NCBI GenBank assembly: GCA_035506575.1
Contig: DATJPD010000183.1
Coordinates: 1 to 64,000 of the forward strand
Direction of reading: 5' to 3'
Origin: DATJPD01 sp035506575
GTDB taxonomy: Bacteria; Pseudomonadota; Alphaproteobacteria; CACIAM-22H2
Length of the DNA: 64,000 nt
Shown here in pieces: positions 8,620-17,652 of this stretch. Under the pieces are notes generated by a model. It saw only the letters and a program-made list of their open reading frames with translations, ran no database searches and was not told the DNA's origin. The stretch's first letter is position 1. Each line of letters opens with the position of its first letter. A program made the position numbers and the translations under genes.

Positions 8620-9838
8620 ACCAGCGCCCGGCCGCCGGCTGGTGGTGCTCGAGCCGGACGTCGAAGGCCATCCGCGCGAGTGGCTGCGTCACCTCATCAG
8701 CTTCACCGCCGCCATGGGCTCGGGCTACATCGTCTGGCTCGTCGTGGCGCCGGAGGTCTGCCGCGACCTGACGGCGGAGCTGGCGACCCAATCGACCGCG
8801 CGTGTCCGCTTGCTCCCGCTGACGGAAACCGAGCGAAAGCTCTGCACGCACCGGTGGCTCGCCGTCAGCGGCTTCGCGCGATGGTGGACCATGCGCCGGT
8901 ATCTGCGCCTCCTGGGCGCCGATGCCGGACATTTCCTGTCGATCGATCATGTATCCTTGCCCCTGGCGCTCGGTTTTCGGGCGGCTGGGCGGCGGCTCGG
9001 GGGCATCCTGTTCCGGCCATCGGTGCACTATCCGCAACTGGGATACCGCCGCACCCGCTGGCGCGAGTGGCTGCGCGATGGACGAAAGGCGCTGCTGTAT
9101 CAGCTGATGTTATTGAACGATGCGGTGCGCGTCGTCCTGACGCTGGATCCCTACTTTCCCAGCTATGCCGCCGATCGCTACATCAAGGGAACCAAGATCA
9201 GAGCAGTGCCGGATCCCGCGCACCCCCCGGTCAACGGCACCGCCGAGGAGGCGGGTCTTGCCGAACGGCCGCCAGGCGACCGCATGGTGTTCCTGCTGTT
9301 CGGCTATTTGACGGAGCGGAAAGGCGTCTTGGTGCTGCTGCAGGCCCTGCGCGGGCTGCCACCTGGCGTCGCCCGGAGAGTCGCCGTCGTTCTGGCCGGG
9401 AAAGTCGAGCCGGTGATCCGGGCCGAGTTGCTGGATCTGTGCCGGCGGGTCACGATCGAGCAACCGGATATTTGGCTCCACCTCGAAGACCGGCGCGTGT
9501 CGACCGGCGAACTTGATGCTCTGGTGCGCCGGTCCGACGTCGTGCTGGCGCCATATCAGCGGTTCGTCGGCTCGAGCGGGGTCCTTCTTTGGGCGGCCCG
9601 GCTTGGCAAGCCCATTCTGACACAGGAGTTCGGGCTGCTCGGGCGTCTCGTGAAGGACTATCAGCTTGGGCTCGCCGCCGACTGCGGAAACCCCGCCGCG
9701 CTCGCGGCAGCGATTCGTTCATTCGTGCTGGGCGGAGCCGAGGCGTTCATCAATGCGCCGGCTGCGCACGATTTCGCCAATTCCCGAACCCCGCAGCGAT
9801 TTGCGCAAATGGTGTTCGAAAGCCTGCTGCACGACTGA
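8606..9838 (+). CDS. Glycosyltransferase, GT-B fold (GT4-like)
   Basis: 410-residue protein with a two-domain GT-B layout. The N-terminal half begins RRLVVLEPDVEGHPREWLRH. The C-terminal donor domain includes FLLFGYLTERKGVLVLLQAL (about residue 230) and a late block, VRRSDVVLAPYQRFVGSSGV, which matches the Glu/Pro-rich nucleotide-sugar loop region of GT4 enzymes in position but not in exact residues. Translation starts 14 bases inside the previous gene, so the two are coupled. The substrate cannot be read; by context it adds one residue of the repeating unit. Confidence 0.75.
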   Translation: MPGTEPAPGRRLVVLEPDVEGHPREWLRHLISFTAAMGSGYIVWLVVAPEVCRDLTAELATQSTARVRLLPLTETERKLCTHRWLAVSGFARWWTMRRYLRLLGADAGHFLSIDHVSLPLALGFRAAGRRLGGILFRPSVHYPQLGYRRTRWREWLRDGRKALLYQLMLLNDAVRVVLTLDPYFPSYAADRYIKGTKIRAVPDPAHPPVNGTAEEAGLAERPPGDRMVFLLFGYLTERKGVLVLLQALRGLPPGVARRVAVVLAGKVEPVIRAELLDLCRRVTIEQPDIWLHLEDRRVSTGELDALVRRSDVVLAPYQRFVGSSGVLLWAARLGKPILTQEFGLLGRLVKDYQLGLAADCGNPAALAAAIRSFVLGGAEAFINAPAAHDFANSRTPQRFAQMVFESLLHD

Positions 9839-10017
9839 ACGGGCTCGCAGGCCGAAATGCGCAAAACATATCACCGCGCGCACGAAGCGCGTGACAAAGC
9901 CGTGATGGGAGCCGAAATGACCAGCCAGACGTTGCGCGCTAACTACGCCGCGGCGATACTCCGCACCTGCGCGTCTCTCGGCATAAGAACGCGGACTTCA
10001 GCGGGAGAACAAGTGGC

Positions 10018-11031
10018 ATGTCAGCCGACGGCCGGTTGATGTTGCAGGTCTGTCTGTGCACGCACAACCCGCGGCCTGAGACTTTTCATAAGGTCCTGAC
10101 AGCGCTCCGTCACCAAACGCAACGGACGTGCTTCGAATTGGTGCTCGTCGACAATGCGTCGAACCCGCCCATCGAGGAATGGATGTGTCGGAACGCGCTG
10201 GGCGATGAAATTCAGTTGCGCATCGAGCGCGAGCACACGCTGGGCATCGCGGCTGCCCGGGTCCGTGCCGCCGAGACCACGACGGCCGATTGGATCCTAT
10301 TCGTCGATGACGATACGGAGTTGTCGCCTGACTATATCGAACAAGGCCTCAGGATCATTGCCGACAACCCGACAATCGGCTGTTTCGGGGGCAAGCTGGT
10401 TCTGCCCGACTATCTGTCTCCCGCACGCTGGATGCGGCCGTTGCTCCCGTTTCTCGCCATAAAGGATCTCGGGAACGAGGCCGTGACATCGGTGGCCGAT
10501 GAATGGCGCCATTGCGAGCCGCCCACCGCCGGCGCATTCGTGCGTCGTTCGGTGTTGAACAGATATCTTGCCATGATGCGGGCCAATCAGCTTGCGCCAT
10601 CCTTGGGCAGAAGGGGCCATAATGGCCTCCGGTCCGGCGAGGATTCGTTGATGATGCGCGGCGCATATGCCCTGGGGTTGTCGGTCTCGTATCAGCCGGC
10701 CCTGAAGCTCGTCCATCATCTTCATCCAAACCGCCTTCGTTTCGGTTATTTGCTGCGTCTCATGTGGGGGCATGGGCGTACCCTGTTCATCTTGGACCGG
10801 ATCGCCGCCGCGACCGGGGGGCGTACATCGGCCCTCTCACATCGATCGGCCATGAGCGCGTTACGGATGCTTTTCAGGTCAACAGCAAGCGAAGTGCAGA
10901 AGTCGCTCCGTTATGCCTGCTGTATGCTGGCCTTTCGTCTAGCCTACCGCTGGGAGCTGATCGTGCCCGATGTTTCGCTTGCCGGCATCGGAATGGTGGC
11001 GGAAGACGCCGACCAAAAGTCCAAAGGCTAG
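10018..11031 (+). CDS. Glycosyltransferase family 2 (paralogue of the 16.7 kb gene)
   Basis: 337-residue inverting GT-A glycosyltransferase. It opens with LQVCLCTHNPRPETF, has the metal/nucleotide motif VDDDTE (about residues 95-100), and the acceptor-side GEDSLMMRGAY (about 207) with a downstream HHLHPNRLRFGYLL. It is closely related along its whole length to the product at 16682-17626: both share CFGGKL, LPDY, SYQPxLKL/RL and GHGR blocks. The two may form similar linkages at two positions of the repeat unit. A 179-base gap precedes it, with no gene and one GTGACAAAG word at 9891. The ATG is supported by homology and not by a strong ribosome binding site. Confidence 0.88.
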   Translation: MSADGRLMLQVCLCTHNPRPETFHKVLTALRHQTQRTCFELVLVDNASNPPIEEWMCRNALGDEIQLRIEREHTLGIAAARVRAAETTTADWILFVDDDTELSPDYIEQGLRIIADNPTIGCFGGKLVLPDYLSPARWMRPLLPFLAIKDLGNEAVTSVADEWRHCEPPTAGAFVRRSVLNRYLAMMRANQLAPSLGRRGHNGLRSGEDSLMMRGAYALGLSVSYQPALKLVHHLHPNRLRFGYLLRLMWGHGRTLFILDRIAAATGGRTSALSHRSAMSALRMLFRSTASEVQKSLRYACCMLAFRLAYRWELIVPDVSLAGIGMVAEDADQKSKG

Positions 11032-11246
11032 GGCACCCTCTCAGCCGTTCGCGCGGCAGATTTCCCCATTTTATTGTTACAACTTCGACACGGGTGGGAG
11101 CGGCGGTGCCGCGGCCAACCGTCCCAACTTGGTCACGAGACCGGACTCGCACCGTGTGGCAATCGTAGCCGAGCAGTGCTCGTCGAGTGCCGCAGGTTGG
11201 CGCGTCCCGGCTGTCAGTGAAGCAAGTTGGATTCAAGGTCACGCGA

Positions 11247-12731
11247 ATGCACAGCCCATCTGTCTCGAAGGCAGCGCCGGAACTCATTGCGGTACAGAGC
11301 CCCCTTCGTTGCCCGCAGCGGGAAGCGAAGGCTCTGCCAGAACCGATCCTGAAGGGGTTGCTGGCGGCGTGGGACGGCGCCAGCATTGTCGCCGCGGGCC
11401 TCGCGGCGGAGTTTTACGGTTCGGTTCTGGGGCAGGTCGATTGGCGGATGGCTGGATTGATTGCCATCGTTGGCGCGATGGTGACCACGAATCTCCTCCA
11501 CCTCGCCGGCGCCTATAAGATTGAGACCCTCATTCATCTCGAGAGGTCGTTTGGTCAGATCCTCTTCGGCTGGATCCTGGCCGTCGGTGCGGCCGTCGGG
11601 ATGCTGCACGTAACGTATGAATCCAACACGACTACAAGCTCCTGGCTTTTCCTGTGGTCGACCGGTGCGCTCGGGCTTCTGTCCGCGAGCCGGATCGTGG
11701 TTTTTGGCCTTCTCACGCGCTGGAGTCACGCCGGTCGCCTGCACCAGAATGTGGCCGTCGTTGGCGCAGGGCCGATCGGGCAGCGGCTATTGGGCCATCT
11801 CAACGGGCACGGGGCGCATCGCGTCAGGATCGTCGGCGTCTACGACGATCGCAGCGAGCGCCTGCCGGCCCGGTGCATGGGACACGCCATCGCGGGCGGC
11901 ATCGACGAGCTCGTCGCGGATGCCCGGAGAGGGCTCGTCGACATGGTGATCGTGGCGTTGCCCCTTTCGGCGGATTGGCGCCTGGCGGCGATCATGAACA
12001 AGCTGATGACGGTTCCGGTGGATGTGCGCCTCTGCCCGGACCTGTTCGGATTCCAGCTCGGCGCCTGCAGCGTCAGCCATCTGGGCGAGGTGCCTCTGCT
12101 GAACGTCTTGGACCGGCCGCTGCGCGACTGGCGGGGCGTGGCCAAGGAGATCGAGGACCGCATCCTGGCAGCGTTCATTCTCTTCCTGATCAGCCCGGTC
12201 CTGGCGCTGATCGCGATCATGATCAAGCTCGACAGTCCGGGTCCGGTTTTCTTCAGGCAAAAGCGCTACGGCTTCAACAACGAGCTCATCGAGGTCTGGA
12301 AGTTCCGCTCGATGTACCATCACGCGACGGACAAAAATGCCGAGCAGCTGACGCGGAAGAATGATCCCCGCGTGACGCGCCTCGGGTCATTTTTGCGCCG
12401 TACCAGCCTCGACGAACTGCCCCAGTTCTTCAACGTGCTGCGCGGCGAGATGTCGATCGTCGGGCCGCGGCCTCATGCGCTCTCGGCCAAAGCGGGCCAG
12501 GTGTTGTACCAGGAAGCGATCAGGTACTACGACGCACGCCATCGGGTAAAGCCCGGGATCACGGGCTGGGCCCAGGTCAATGGCTGGCGAGGCGAAACGG
12601 AGACGATCGAGCAGATCCAGAAGCGGGTGGAATTCGACCTCTACTATATCGAGCACTGGTCCGTGTGGTTCGACCTCAAGATCATCGTTCGCACGATTCT
12701 CGGCGGCTTCACCGGCCGCCAGGCGTATTGA
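11247..12731 (+). CDS. Undecaprenyl-phosphate sugar phosphotransferase (WcaJ/PssY-like initiating enzyme)
   Basis: 494-residue polyisoprenyl-phosphate hexose-1-phosphate transferase that starts the repeat unit on the lipid carrier at the inner membrane. The N-terminal half has about four hydrophobic helices, followed by a Rossmann-like NVAVVGAGPIGQRLL segment. The catalytic sugar-transferase domain starts near KEIEDRILAAFILFLISP, with the re-entrant membrane helix, SPGPVFFRQKRYG, WKFRSM, SLDELPQFFNVLRGEMSIVG and GPRPHAL, and ends with KPGITGWAQVNGWRGET. ATG 11247 has AAGG about 8 bases upstream; an in-frame GTG at 11187 would add 20 residues. Sugar identity (Glc, Gal or other) is not resolved. 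Confidence 0.92.
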   Translation: MHSPSVSKAAPELIAVQSPLRCPQREAKALPEPILKGLLAAWDGASIVAAGLAAEFYGSVLGQVDWRMAGLIAIVGAMVTTNLLHLAGAYKIETLIHLERSFGQILFGWILAVGAAVGMLHVTYESNTTTSSWLFLWSTGALGLLSASRIVVFGLLTRWSHAGRLHQNVAVVGAGPIGQRLLGHLNGHGAHRVRIVGVYDDRSERLPARCMGHAIAGGIDELVADARRGLVDMVIVALPLSADWRLAAIMNKLMTVPVDVRLCPDLFGFQLGACSVSHLGEVPLLNVLDRPLRDWRGVAKEIEDRILAAFILFLISPVLALIAIMIKLDSPGPVFFRQKRYGFNNELIEVWKFRSMYHHATDKNAEQLTRKNDPRVTRLGSFLRRTSLDELPQFFNVLRGEMSIVGPRPHALSAKAGQVLYQEAIRYYDARHRVKPGITGWAQVNGWRGETETIEQIQKRVEFDLYYIEHWSVWFDLKIIVRTILGGFTGRQAY

Positions 12732-12746
12732 CGGGCTGGCCGGTAC

Positions 12747-13934
12747 ATGCGTTGCCTTTGGATAACTTTTGCGGATCCGGAGCCTCCGCATAGCGGCCAA
12801 TTCGTATACTCAGCCGGGTTGATCCGATCGTTCGCCGATGCAGGCGCCGAGCTCCACGTCCTGGCTCTCAGTGAACGCAATTCTTACCGGCACAACGGCC
12901 TGCGCGAAGGTCGCGTCACTTGGTGGCTCGGCGGGCTTCGCCGCATGCCGCAATGGTCCAGTCTTGCGTCGCGCCTGCCCAACGTCGCGAACCGCTGCCG
13001 CACGCCCGCCATGCAGCGGCTTTTGCAAGCGCGGCTTCGCGACGGCAAATGGGACGCCATTATTTTCGACGGGCTATCCGCGGTATGGGCGCTTGGCGCG
13101 GTTCTTAAGCAATATCCGGAGCCGGACCGGCGGCCGCGGATCGTGCATGTTTCGCACAATCACGAGGCAAGCGCGCGGGCGTTGTTGCCTGAAAGCGAAC
13201 CGAGCTTCCTCAAGCGGCAGGCACTTCGCTGGGATGCCGCGAAGAACGCCCTGATGGAGCGCGTCATGGTGCGTGCGTCCGACCTCGTCACTGCGATAAC
13301 GCCCGAGGACCGCGATGCCTATCGCCGGCAATGGCCGGAAAAGCCGATCGAAGTGCTTACGCCAGGCTACCAGGGCCGGGCCGTCGGCTCGCGCCTCATT
13401 ACCGAGCGTGATCCGAGGCGGGCGGTCATCGTCGGCACGTTCGACTGGATTGTCAAACGCATCAACATGGAGCAGTTCATCGCAGCGGCCGATACTGTGT
13501 TCGCCAGACGCGGCATCGAGTTGCAGATCATCGGCGGGGGCGATCCGGGCTTTGTCCGATCCATGCAGGGCAAGGTCAAAGCGACCGAGTTCACCGGCAC
13601 GGTCGATCGCGTCGAGACCTATCTCGATGCCGCACGCGTCGCCATCGTACCGGAGCAGATCGGTGGTGGCTTCAAGCTGAAGATCCTCGACTACGTGTTC
13701 AACCGGATTCCGGTTCTGGCGCTCCATGGTTCGGCGGCGGGCCTCCCGCTCCGGGATAACGAAAGCATCTTGTTCTTTCGCAGCCATGACGAGCTCGCCA
13801 ACGGGGTCCTGCGCACCATCGACGAGCTGGACCGCCTCAATCATCTTCAGGATGCCGCATACTCGGCGTGCCGCGATCAATTCGACTGGAGCGCGAGGGG
13901 GCAGCGGCTGGCAACGGCGCTGGGATCCTTATGA
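12747..13934 (+). CDS. Glycosyltransferase, GT-B fold (paralogue of the 32-33 kb gene)
   Basis: 395-residue glycosyltransferase with a distinctive N-terminus CLWITFADPEPPHSGQFVYS. It has a nucleotide-sugar-binding half containing AVIVGTFDWIVKRINMEQF (about residue 230) and EQIGGGFKLKILDYVFNRIP (about 305). The product encoded on the minus strand at 32186-33457 shares these blocks in the same order, so these are paralogues about 19 kb apart. It begins 15 bases after the initiating transferase and ends in an ATGA overlap with the polymerase gene. Specificity is unknown. Confidence 0.8.
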   Translation: MRCLWITFADPEPPHSGQFVYSAGLIRSFADAGAELHVLALSERNSYRHNGLREGRVTWWLGGLRRMPQWSSLASRLPNVANRCRTPAMQRLLQARLRDGKWDAIIFDGLSAVWALGAVLKQYPEPDRRPRIVHVSHNHEASARALLPESEPSFLKRQALRWDAAKNALMERVMVRASDLVTAITPEDRDAYRRQWPEKPIEVLTPGYQGRAVGSRLITERDPRRAVIVGTFDWIVKRINMEQFIAAADTVFARRGIELQIIGGGDPGFVRSMQGKVKATEFTGTVDRVETYLDAARVAIVPEQIGGGFKLKILDYVFNRIPVLALHGSAAGLPLRDNESILFFRSHDELANGVLRTIDELDRLNHLQDAAYSACRDQFDWSARGQRLATALGSL

Positions 13935-15313
13935 TGGACATGACTCGCGGCGAGCAGCGGCTCGGCGGCGCCGATATGGCGCTGATCGTACTTTTTCTGC
14001 TCGGCATCTATTTGAATATCTCGGTTCAGCTCGGTCACCGGATTCCCTTCCCGGACGCGCCGGTCGCCCCGATCGCTATGGCCATGCTGTGGCGCCAGAA
14101 AAATCGGATTACCCAGGCGCACCTGGCCGGGTTGTCGATCGTCTTTCTCGTCTATTTTGCGGCGATGTTCTTCGCGCCGAAACCGATGGAGTTTTTCGGC
14201 AAGCGATTTACCGGGCTCGTGCAACTCACGTATTCGCTGGTTCTTGGCTACGCGCTGTTCCTGACCCTGACGCAGGCGTCCCGCCGGCAACTGGCGAAGC
14301 TGTTCCTCGGGTTCTGCGTGGTCCTGGTGATCGGGTGCTTACTCGAGAGCTATGGGGGGCTACGTCCGATCAGCGACAAGTTCCGCCTGTTCTTCTTTCA
14401 GGGCTACATCTACGACTCCGACCTGCGCGATCAGCAGCTTTACGGCCGCATTCGGCCGAAGCTGTTCACCTCTGAGCCGTCTTACGTCACGTTCGCCTAC
14501 ACGATTTTCCTGTTCGCGTGGTTCATGTTCAGCCAGTGGCGCTGGAAGCTATGGGGCTATCTCGCCATGGTTGGCATCGGCCAGGTGGCGATGCCGGGAC
14601 CGACGCTTCTGCTGTCTCTGGCGCTGATCGTGCCGTACGAGCTGTTTTTGGGGGGCCGTTCCGGCCTAGCGGGGCTGAATTATCAGCGTGTGTTCAAGGT
14701 CGCCGTTCTCGGGATGTTCATGGCCGCTCTGTTCGTCATCATCGGCCTCACCCTCTATAGCGCGCGCCTGCATCAGTTGAATTCGGGGCAGGACGCGAGC
14801 TTCTTCGTCCGAGAGACAGGCCCTGCGCTTCTTGCCCGCTATGTGGCAGCGCATTTTCCCATCGGTGGAGCCGGCCTCACCGGCGAGATCGTGATCTATA
14901 ACCAGATGCTGTCGGTCTATGAGGCGTCTCCGGCGTTTTACAGCGGCTGGGGTGCTGCCAGCGCCGAGGCGATCCTGACCAATTATTTCTGGTCGCATTG
15001 GATCTATCTTGGGCTCGTGTTCGGCGTAGCCGCGGCCGGGGCGGTTACCTTCTGGCTGAAGACCCTGAACGTCCCCAGCCCGATTTTCAGCTGGGCAATC
15101 TGGGCCATCATGGGGCAGTCCCTGGGCGGGTACGTGGCGCCGCGCGCGTGGTTCGTCCTGTTCGTGGCGGCTGCCGCCTCGGCGCTCCATCAGCGCTCTG
15201 CGTATACCGCATCCGTGGCGCCGGCCAGACCCACGGGTCTGCAGCCGGCCGTCGCGGCCGTCCGGGCGCGTAGCGCACAACGGCGGCCATTGTGGCGCGC
15301 GCTGCCGGGATAA
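13931..15313 (+). CDS. Polysaccharide polymerase-like membrane protein (Wzy/O-antigen ligase type)
   Basis: 460-residue polytopic inner-membrane protein with roughly ten to twelve hydrophobic helices and a larger periplasmic loop in the second half (about residues 280-350: SGQDASFFVRETGPALLAR). This topology, with sparse sequence motifs, is typical of Wzy polymerases and Wzx/Wzy-locus O-antigen polymerase-like proteins. RIRPKLFTSEPSYVTF (about 178-193) resembles the conserved SEPS segment of Wzy-like proteins. ATG 13931 forms a 4-base overlap with the upstream glycosyltransferase stop; an in-frame GTG at 13868 would place 21 residues inside that gene and is unlikely. It fills the missing polymerase slot of this locus. 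Substrate is not readable. Confidence 0.78.
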   Translation: MMDMTRGEQRLGGADMALIVLFLLGIYLNISVQLGHRIPFPDAPVAPIAMAMLWRQKNRITQAHLAGLSIVFLVYFAAMFFAPKPMEFFGKRFTGLVQLTYSLVLGYALFLTLTQASRRQLAKLFLGFCVVLVIGCLLESYGGLRPISDKFRLFFFQGYIYDSDLRDQQLYGRIRPKLFTSEPSYVTFAYTIFLFAWFMFSQWRWKLWGYLAMVGIGQVAMPGPTLLLSLALIVPYELFLGGRSGLAGLNYQRVFKVAVLGMFMAALFVIIGLTLYSARLHQLNSGQDASFFVRETGPALLARYVAAHFPIGGAGLTGEIVIYNQMLSVYEASPAFYSGWGAASAEAILTNYFWSHWIYLGLVFGVAAAGAVTFWLKTLNVPSPIFSWAIWAIMGQSLGGYVAPRAWFVLFVAAAASALHQRSAYTASVAPARPTGLQPAVAAVRARSAQRRPLWRALPG

Positions 15314-16542
15314 CTCGGCGCCACCTTGCGTCGGCCGCAGGGGGTGCGATGCTTGCCGCGGGGACCCGGTCGCCGCCCTCCGCGGCGGCGGCCGAGCCGG
15401 CGTGTCCCATGTTGTCGGCCGCCCAGTTCGGCGCCGTGGGTGACGGCAAAGCCGATGATACGTCTGCGCTGGAGGCCGCACTGAACGCGGCATTCGGTGA
15501 CACGCCGGGCATCGTCGTCGTTCCGCCCGGCGTCTACAGACTCACCCGCACGATCCGGATCCTCATGACCGCCCGCGCTCGTGGCTACCGTGGCGTGCGG
15601 GCGCACGGCGCGCACTTCGTCTCCTCGATCGGCGGCGGCGGCAACGTTTTCGAGTTCGTCAATCGCGCCGAGACCCGGCTGGTGGTCATGGAAGGCTTGG
15701 ACATTCTCGGCACGCAGCGCGAGGGCCACGGTATCTACATTGAAAGCGAGGACGGCTCGGCATTCGGAAACTTCTGCCTCCGGGATATCGTCGTCCAGTA
15801 TTGCGGCGGCGATGGCGCACATCTGATCGGCAATATCTCCGAAGGTCAGGTGACCAATAGCTACTTCCGGAACAATCGTGCGAACGGCATCACATTCGCC
15901 AACGGACAACGCGCTGGCGTATTGTCGGCGGTCCACGTGTTCGGCTGCATTTTCGGCGAAAATCATCGGTACGGCGCCGCCCTGACCAGTCAGTGCTCCG
16001 ACATCGCATTTCACGGCTGCTATTTTCTGACGAGCGGATCGTTTGGCATCGCCGCCGAGAGCGGCTGCACGCTGTTGTCCAATTGCGGGTTCGAGAACAA
16101 CTGGCAGGCCGCGCCGCGCTTTGATGGCGGCAACGCCGGCGTCTACTTGAAGAACTTCGGCACTCTGGTCGGCTGCATGGGATATTCTATGCTCAAGCAG
16201 GGCTGCCTTCTGCGTGCCGAATTGAGCGGGCAGCTGGTGATGGTGGGCTGTTCCGGGTTCGGCAGCGCCGAGGCGAAGGCCGCGGGGCTTGCCGTCCTGG
16301 GCGGCGCTGCCGCGGCCGGCGCGACTTTGGTCGGGTGCACCGGATCCATCAGCTATCAAGACGGCTTCGAAGGTGTGGAGATCGGCGGCCCTGGCGGAGG
16401 GATCAGGTTCGGGGCCACCTGGCGGAGCCGCGCGCTGCCCCGGCTCGGAGACTTCCGGCTGTGGATCGATGCGCACGGCCGGCTGCGGTTGAAGAAGGGG
16501 GCTCCAACTGCGGACGACGATGGCGCGGTCGTAGGCACATGA
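15292..16542 (+). CDS. Tat-exported right-handed beta-helix protein (pectate-lyase-3-like)
   Basis: 416 residues. The N-terminus has ITRRHLASAAGGAMLAAG, a twin-arginine-type signal, so the folded protein is probably exported. After SAAQFGAVGDGKADDTSAL, the standard start of pectate-lyase-superfamily beta-helices, the chain is made of short repeated coils rich in Gly, Asn and Cys (about residues 60-370). Such proteins in polysaccharide loci act as lyases, hydrolases or epimerases that trim or modify the polymer in the periplasm. The GTG start lies 22 bases inside the polymerase gene, indicating tight coupling. Catalytic residues cannot be assigned by eye, and a purely structural role is possible. 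Confidence 0.78.
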   Translation: MARAAGITRRHLASAAGGAMLAAGTRSPPSAAAAEPACPMLSAAQFGAVGDGKADDTSALEAALNAAFGDTPGIVVVPPGVYRLTRTIRILMTARARGYRGVRAHGAHFVSSIGGGGNVFEFVNRAETRLVVMEGLDILGTQREGHGIYIESEDGSAFGNFCLRDIVVQYCGGDGAHLIGNISEGQVTNSYFRNNRANGITFANGQRAGVLSAVHVFGCIFGENHRYGAALTSQCSDIAFHGCYFLTSGSFGIAAESGCTLLSNCGFENNWQAAPRFDGGNAGVYLKNFGTLVGCMGYSMLKQGCLLRAELSGQLVMVGCSGFGSAEAKAAGLAVLGGAAAAGATLVGCTGSISYQDGFEGVEIGGPGGGIRFGATWRSRALPRLGDFRLWIDAHGRLRLKKGAPTADDDGAVVGT

Positions 16543-16681
16543 CGGCTTACTGCGCCGATGCGGCACCATGGTAAGTAGATGCACAAATTCTATCTTCGAG
16601 CGTTATTTTCGGGAACCCGCGGGAGCGTCGCCAGTTCTTGCTGGGGGGCGGCTCTCTGCAAGGGTACGAGTTCTTTTCCGC

Positions 16682-17626
16682 ATGTTGCTGCAGGTATGCC
16701 TTTGCACGCATAACCCGCGACGACCCGTGTTCCGTCGGGTTCTCGCGTCGATTGCCACGCAGACATATAAGCCCGAAGGGCTCGAAGTCGTCATTGTCGA
16801 CAACAATTCGAGCCCACCGATCGACGAAGCGGAATGTCGGGATATCCTGCGACCGATTCCGGTGCGGGTCGAGCGCGAGGCGAAGCTGGGCTTGGCCGCA
16901 GCCCGGGTCCGGGGCGTCGCTGCGATGACGGCCGACTGGGCCGTTCTGGTCGACGACGACACGGAACTCATGCCCGACTATTTTGAATGCGCCCGCCGCG
17001 TCATCGCGCAAAATCCAGGCTTGGGCTGCTTCGGAGGCAAGCTGCTTCTTCCGGACTATATCGTTCCCGATCGCTGGGTGCGGCCGCTGCTCGGCTTCCT
17101 GGCGATCAGGGACGCGGGCGACGAGCCGATCACGGCGTGTGCGAACCACTGGGGAATCTGGGAGCCGCCTGCCGCCGGAGCGCTCGTCCGGCGCGTGCTG
17201 CTCGAACGCTATCGCGACGTCCTGGAACGTGACGAGCTGGCCTACCGTCTCGGCCGCAAAGGCGAAAAGAGCTTCGGCGCGGGGGAAGACTCGCTTCTCA
17301 TGCGCGGCGCCTACGCTCTGCGCTTATCCGCGTCGTATCAGCCTTCTTTGCGGCTGACCCACCACATCGATCCCGAGCGCCTGCGCTTTCGGTATCTGCT
17401 GGGGCTCATGTACGGTCACGGCCGCAGCCGGATCGTACTCGACCGCGTTCTGCGCGACACCGGCCGGCGGCCCGGCCCAGGGGTTAGCCAATCCGGGCTC
17501 GCACGGTTCATTCAGGGGTTCTATCGGACGTTCATCGCGGATCCGCAGGTCTCGCTCCGCTATGCCTGCTGCACCACTGCCTATCGCGTCGGCTCAGTCT
17601 CTGAGCAGCTGAGCCGCTTCCACTAG
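16682..17626 (+). CDS. Glycosyltransferase family 2 (paralogue of the 10.0 kb gene)
   Basis: 314-residue GT-A enzyme beginning MLLQVCLCTHNPRRP, with VDDDTE (about residue 90) and GEDSLLMRGAY (about 203). It aligns end to end with the protein at 10018-11031. That alignment supports ATG 16682 over the upstream in-frame start at 16568, whose extra 38 residues have no counterpart in the paralogue. It is separated by 139 bases from the beta-helix gene and is convergent with gmd. The duplication suggests two related linkages or a recent expansion of the repeat unit. Donor and acceptor are unknown. Confidence 0.87.
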   Translation: MLLQVCLCTHNPRRPVFRRVLASIATQTYKPEGLEVVIVDNNSSPPIDEAECRDILRPIPVRVEREAKLGLAAARVRGVAAMTADWAVLVDDDTELMPDYFECARRVIAQNPGLGCFGGKLLLPDYIVPDRWVRPLLGFLAIRDAGDEPITACANHWGIWEPPAAGALVRRVLLERYRDVLERDELAYRLGRKGEKSFGAGEDSLLMRGAYALRLSASYQPSLRLTHHIDPERLRFRYLLGLMYGHGRSRIVLDRVLRDTGRRPGPGVSQSGLARFIQGFYRTFIADPQVSLRYACCTTAYRVGSVSEQLSRFH

Positions 17627-17652
17627 CGCCGCGCCGCACCGGCGAGTCCGGC

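Noticed and set aside
9857..10039. 60-codon frame between two glycosyltransferases
   Set aside because: It overlaps the start of the GT2 gene, has no good ribosome binding site and no motif; treated as intergenic.
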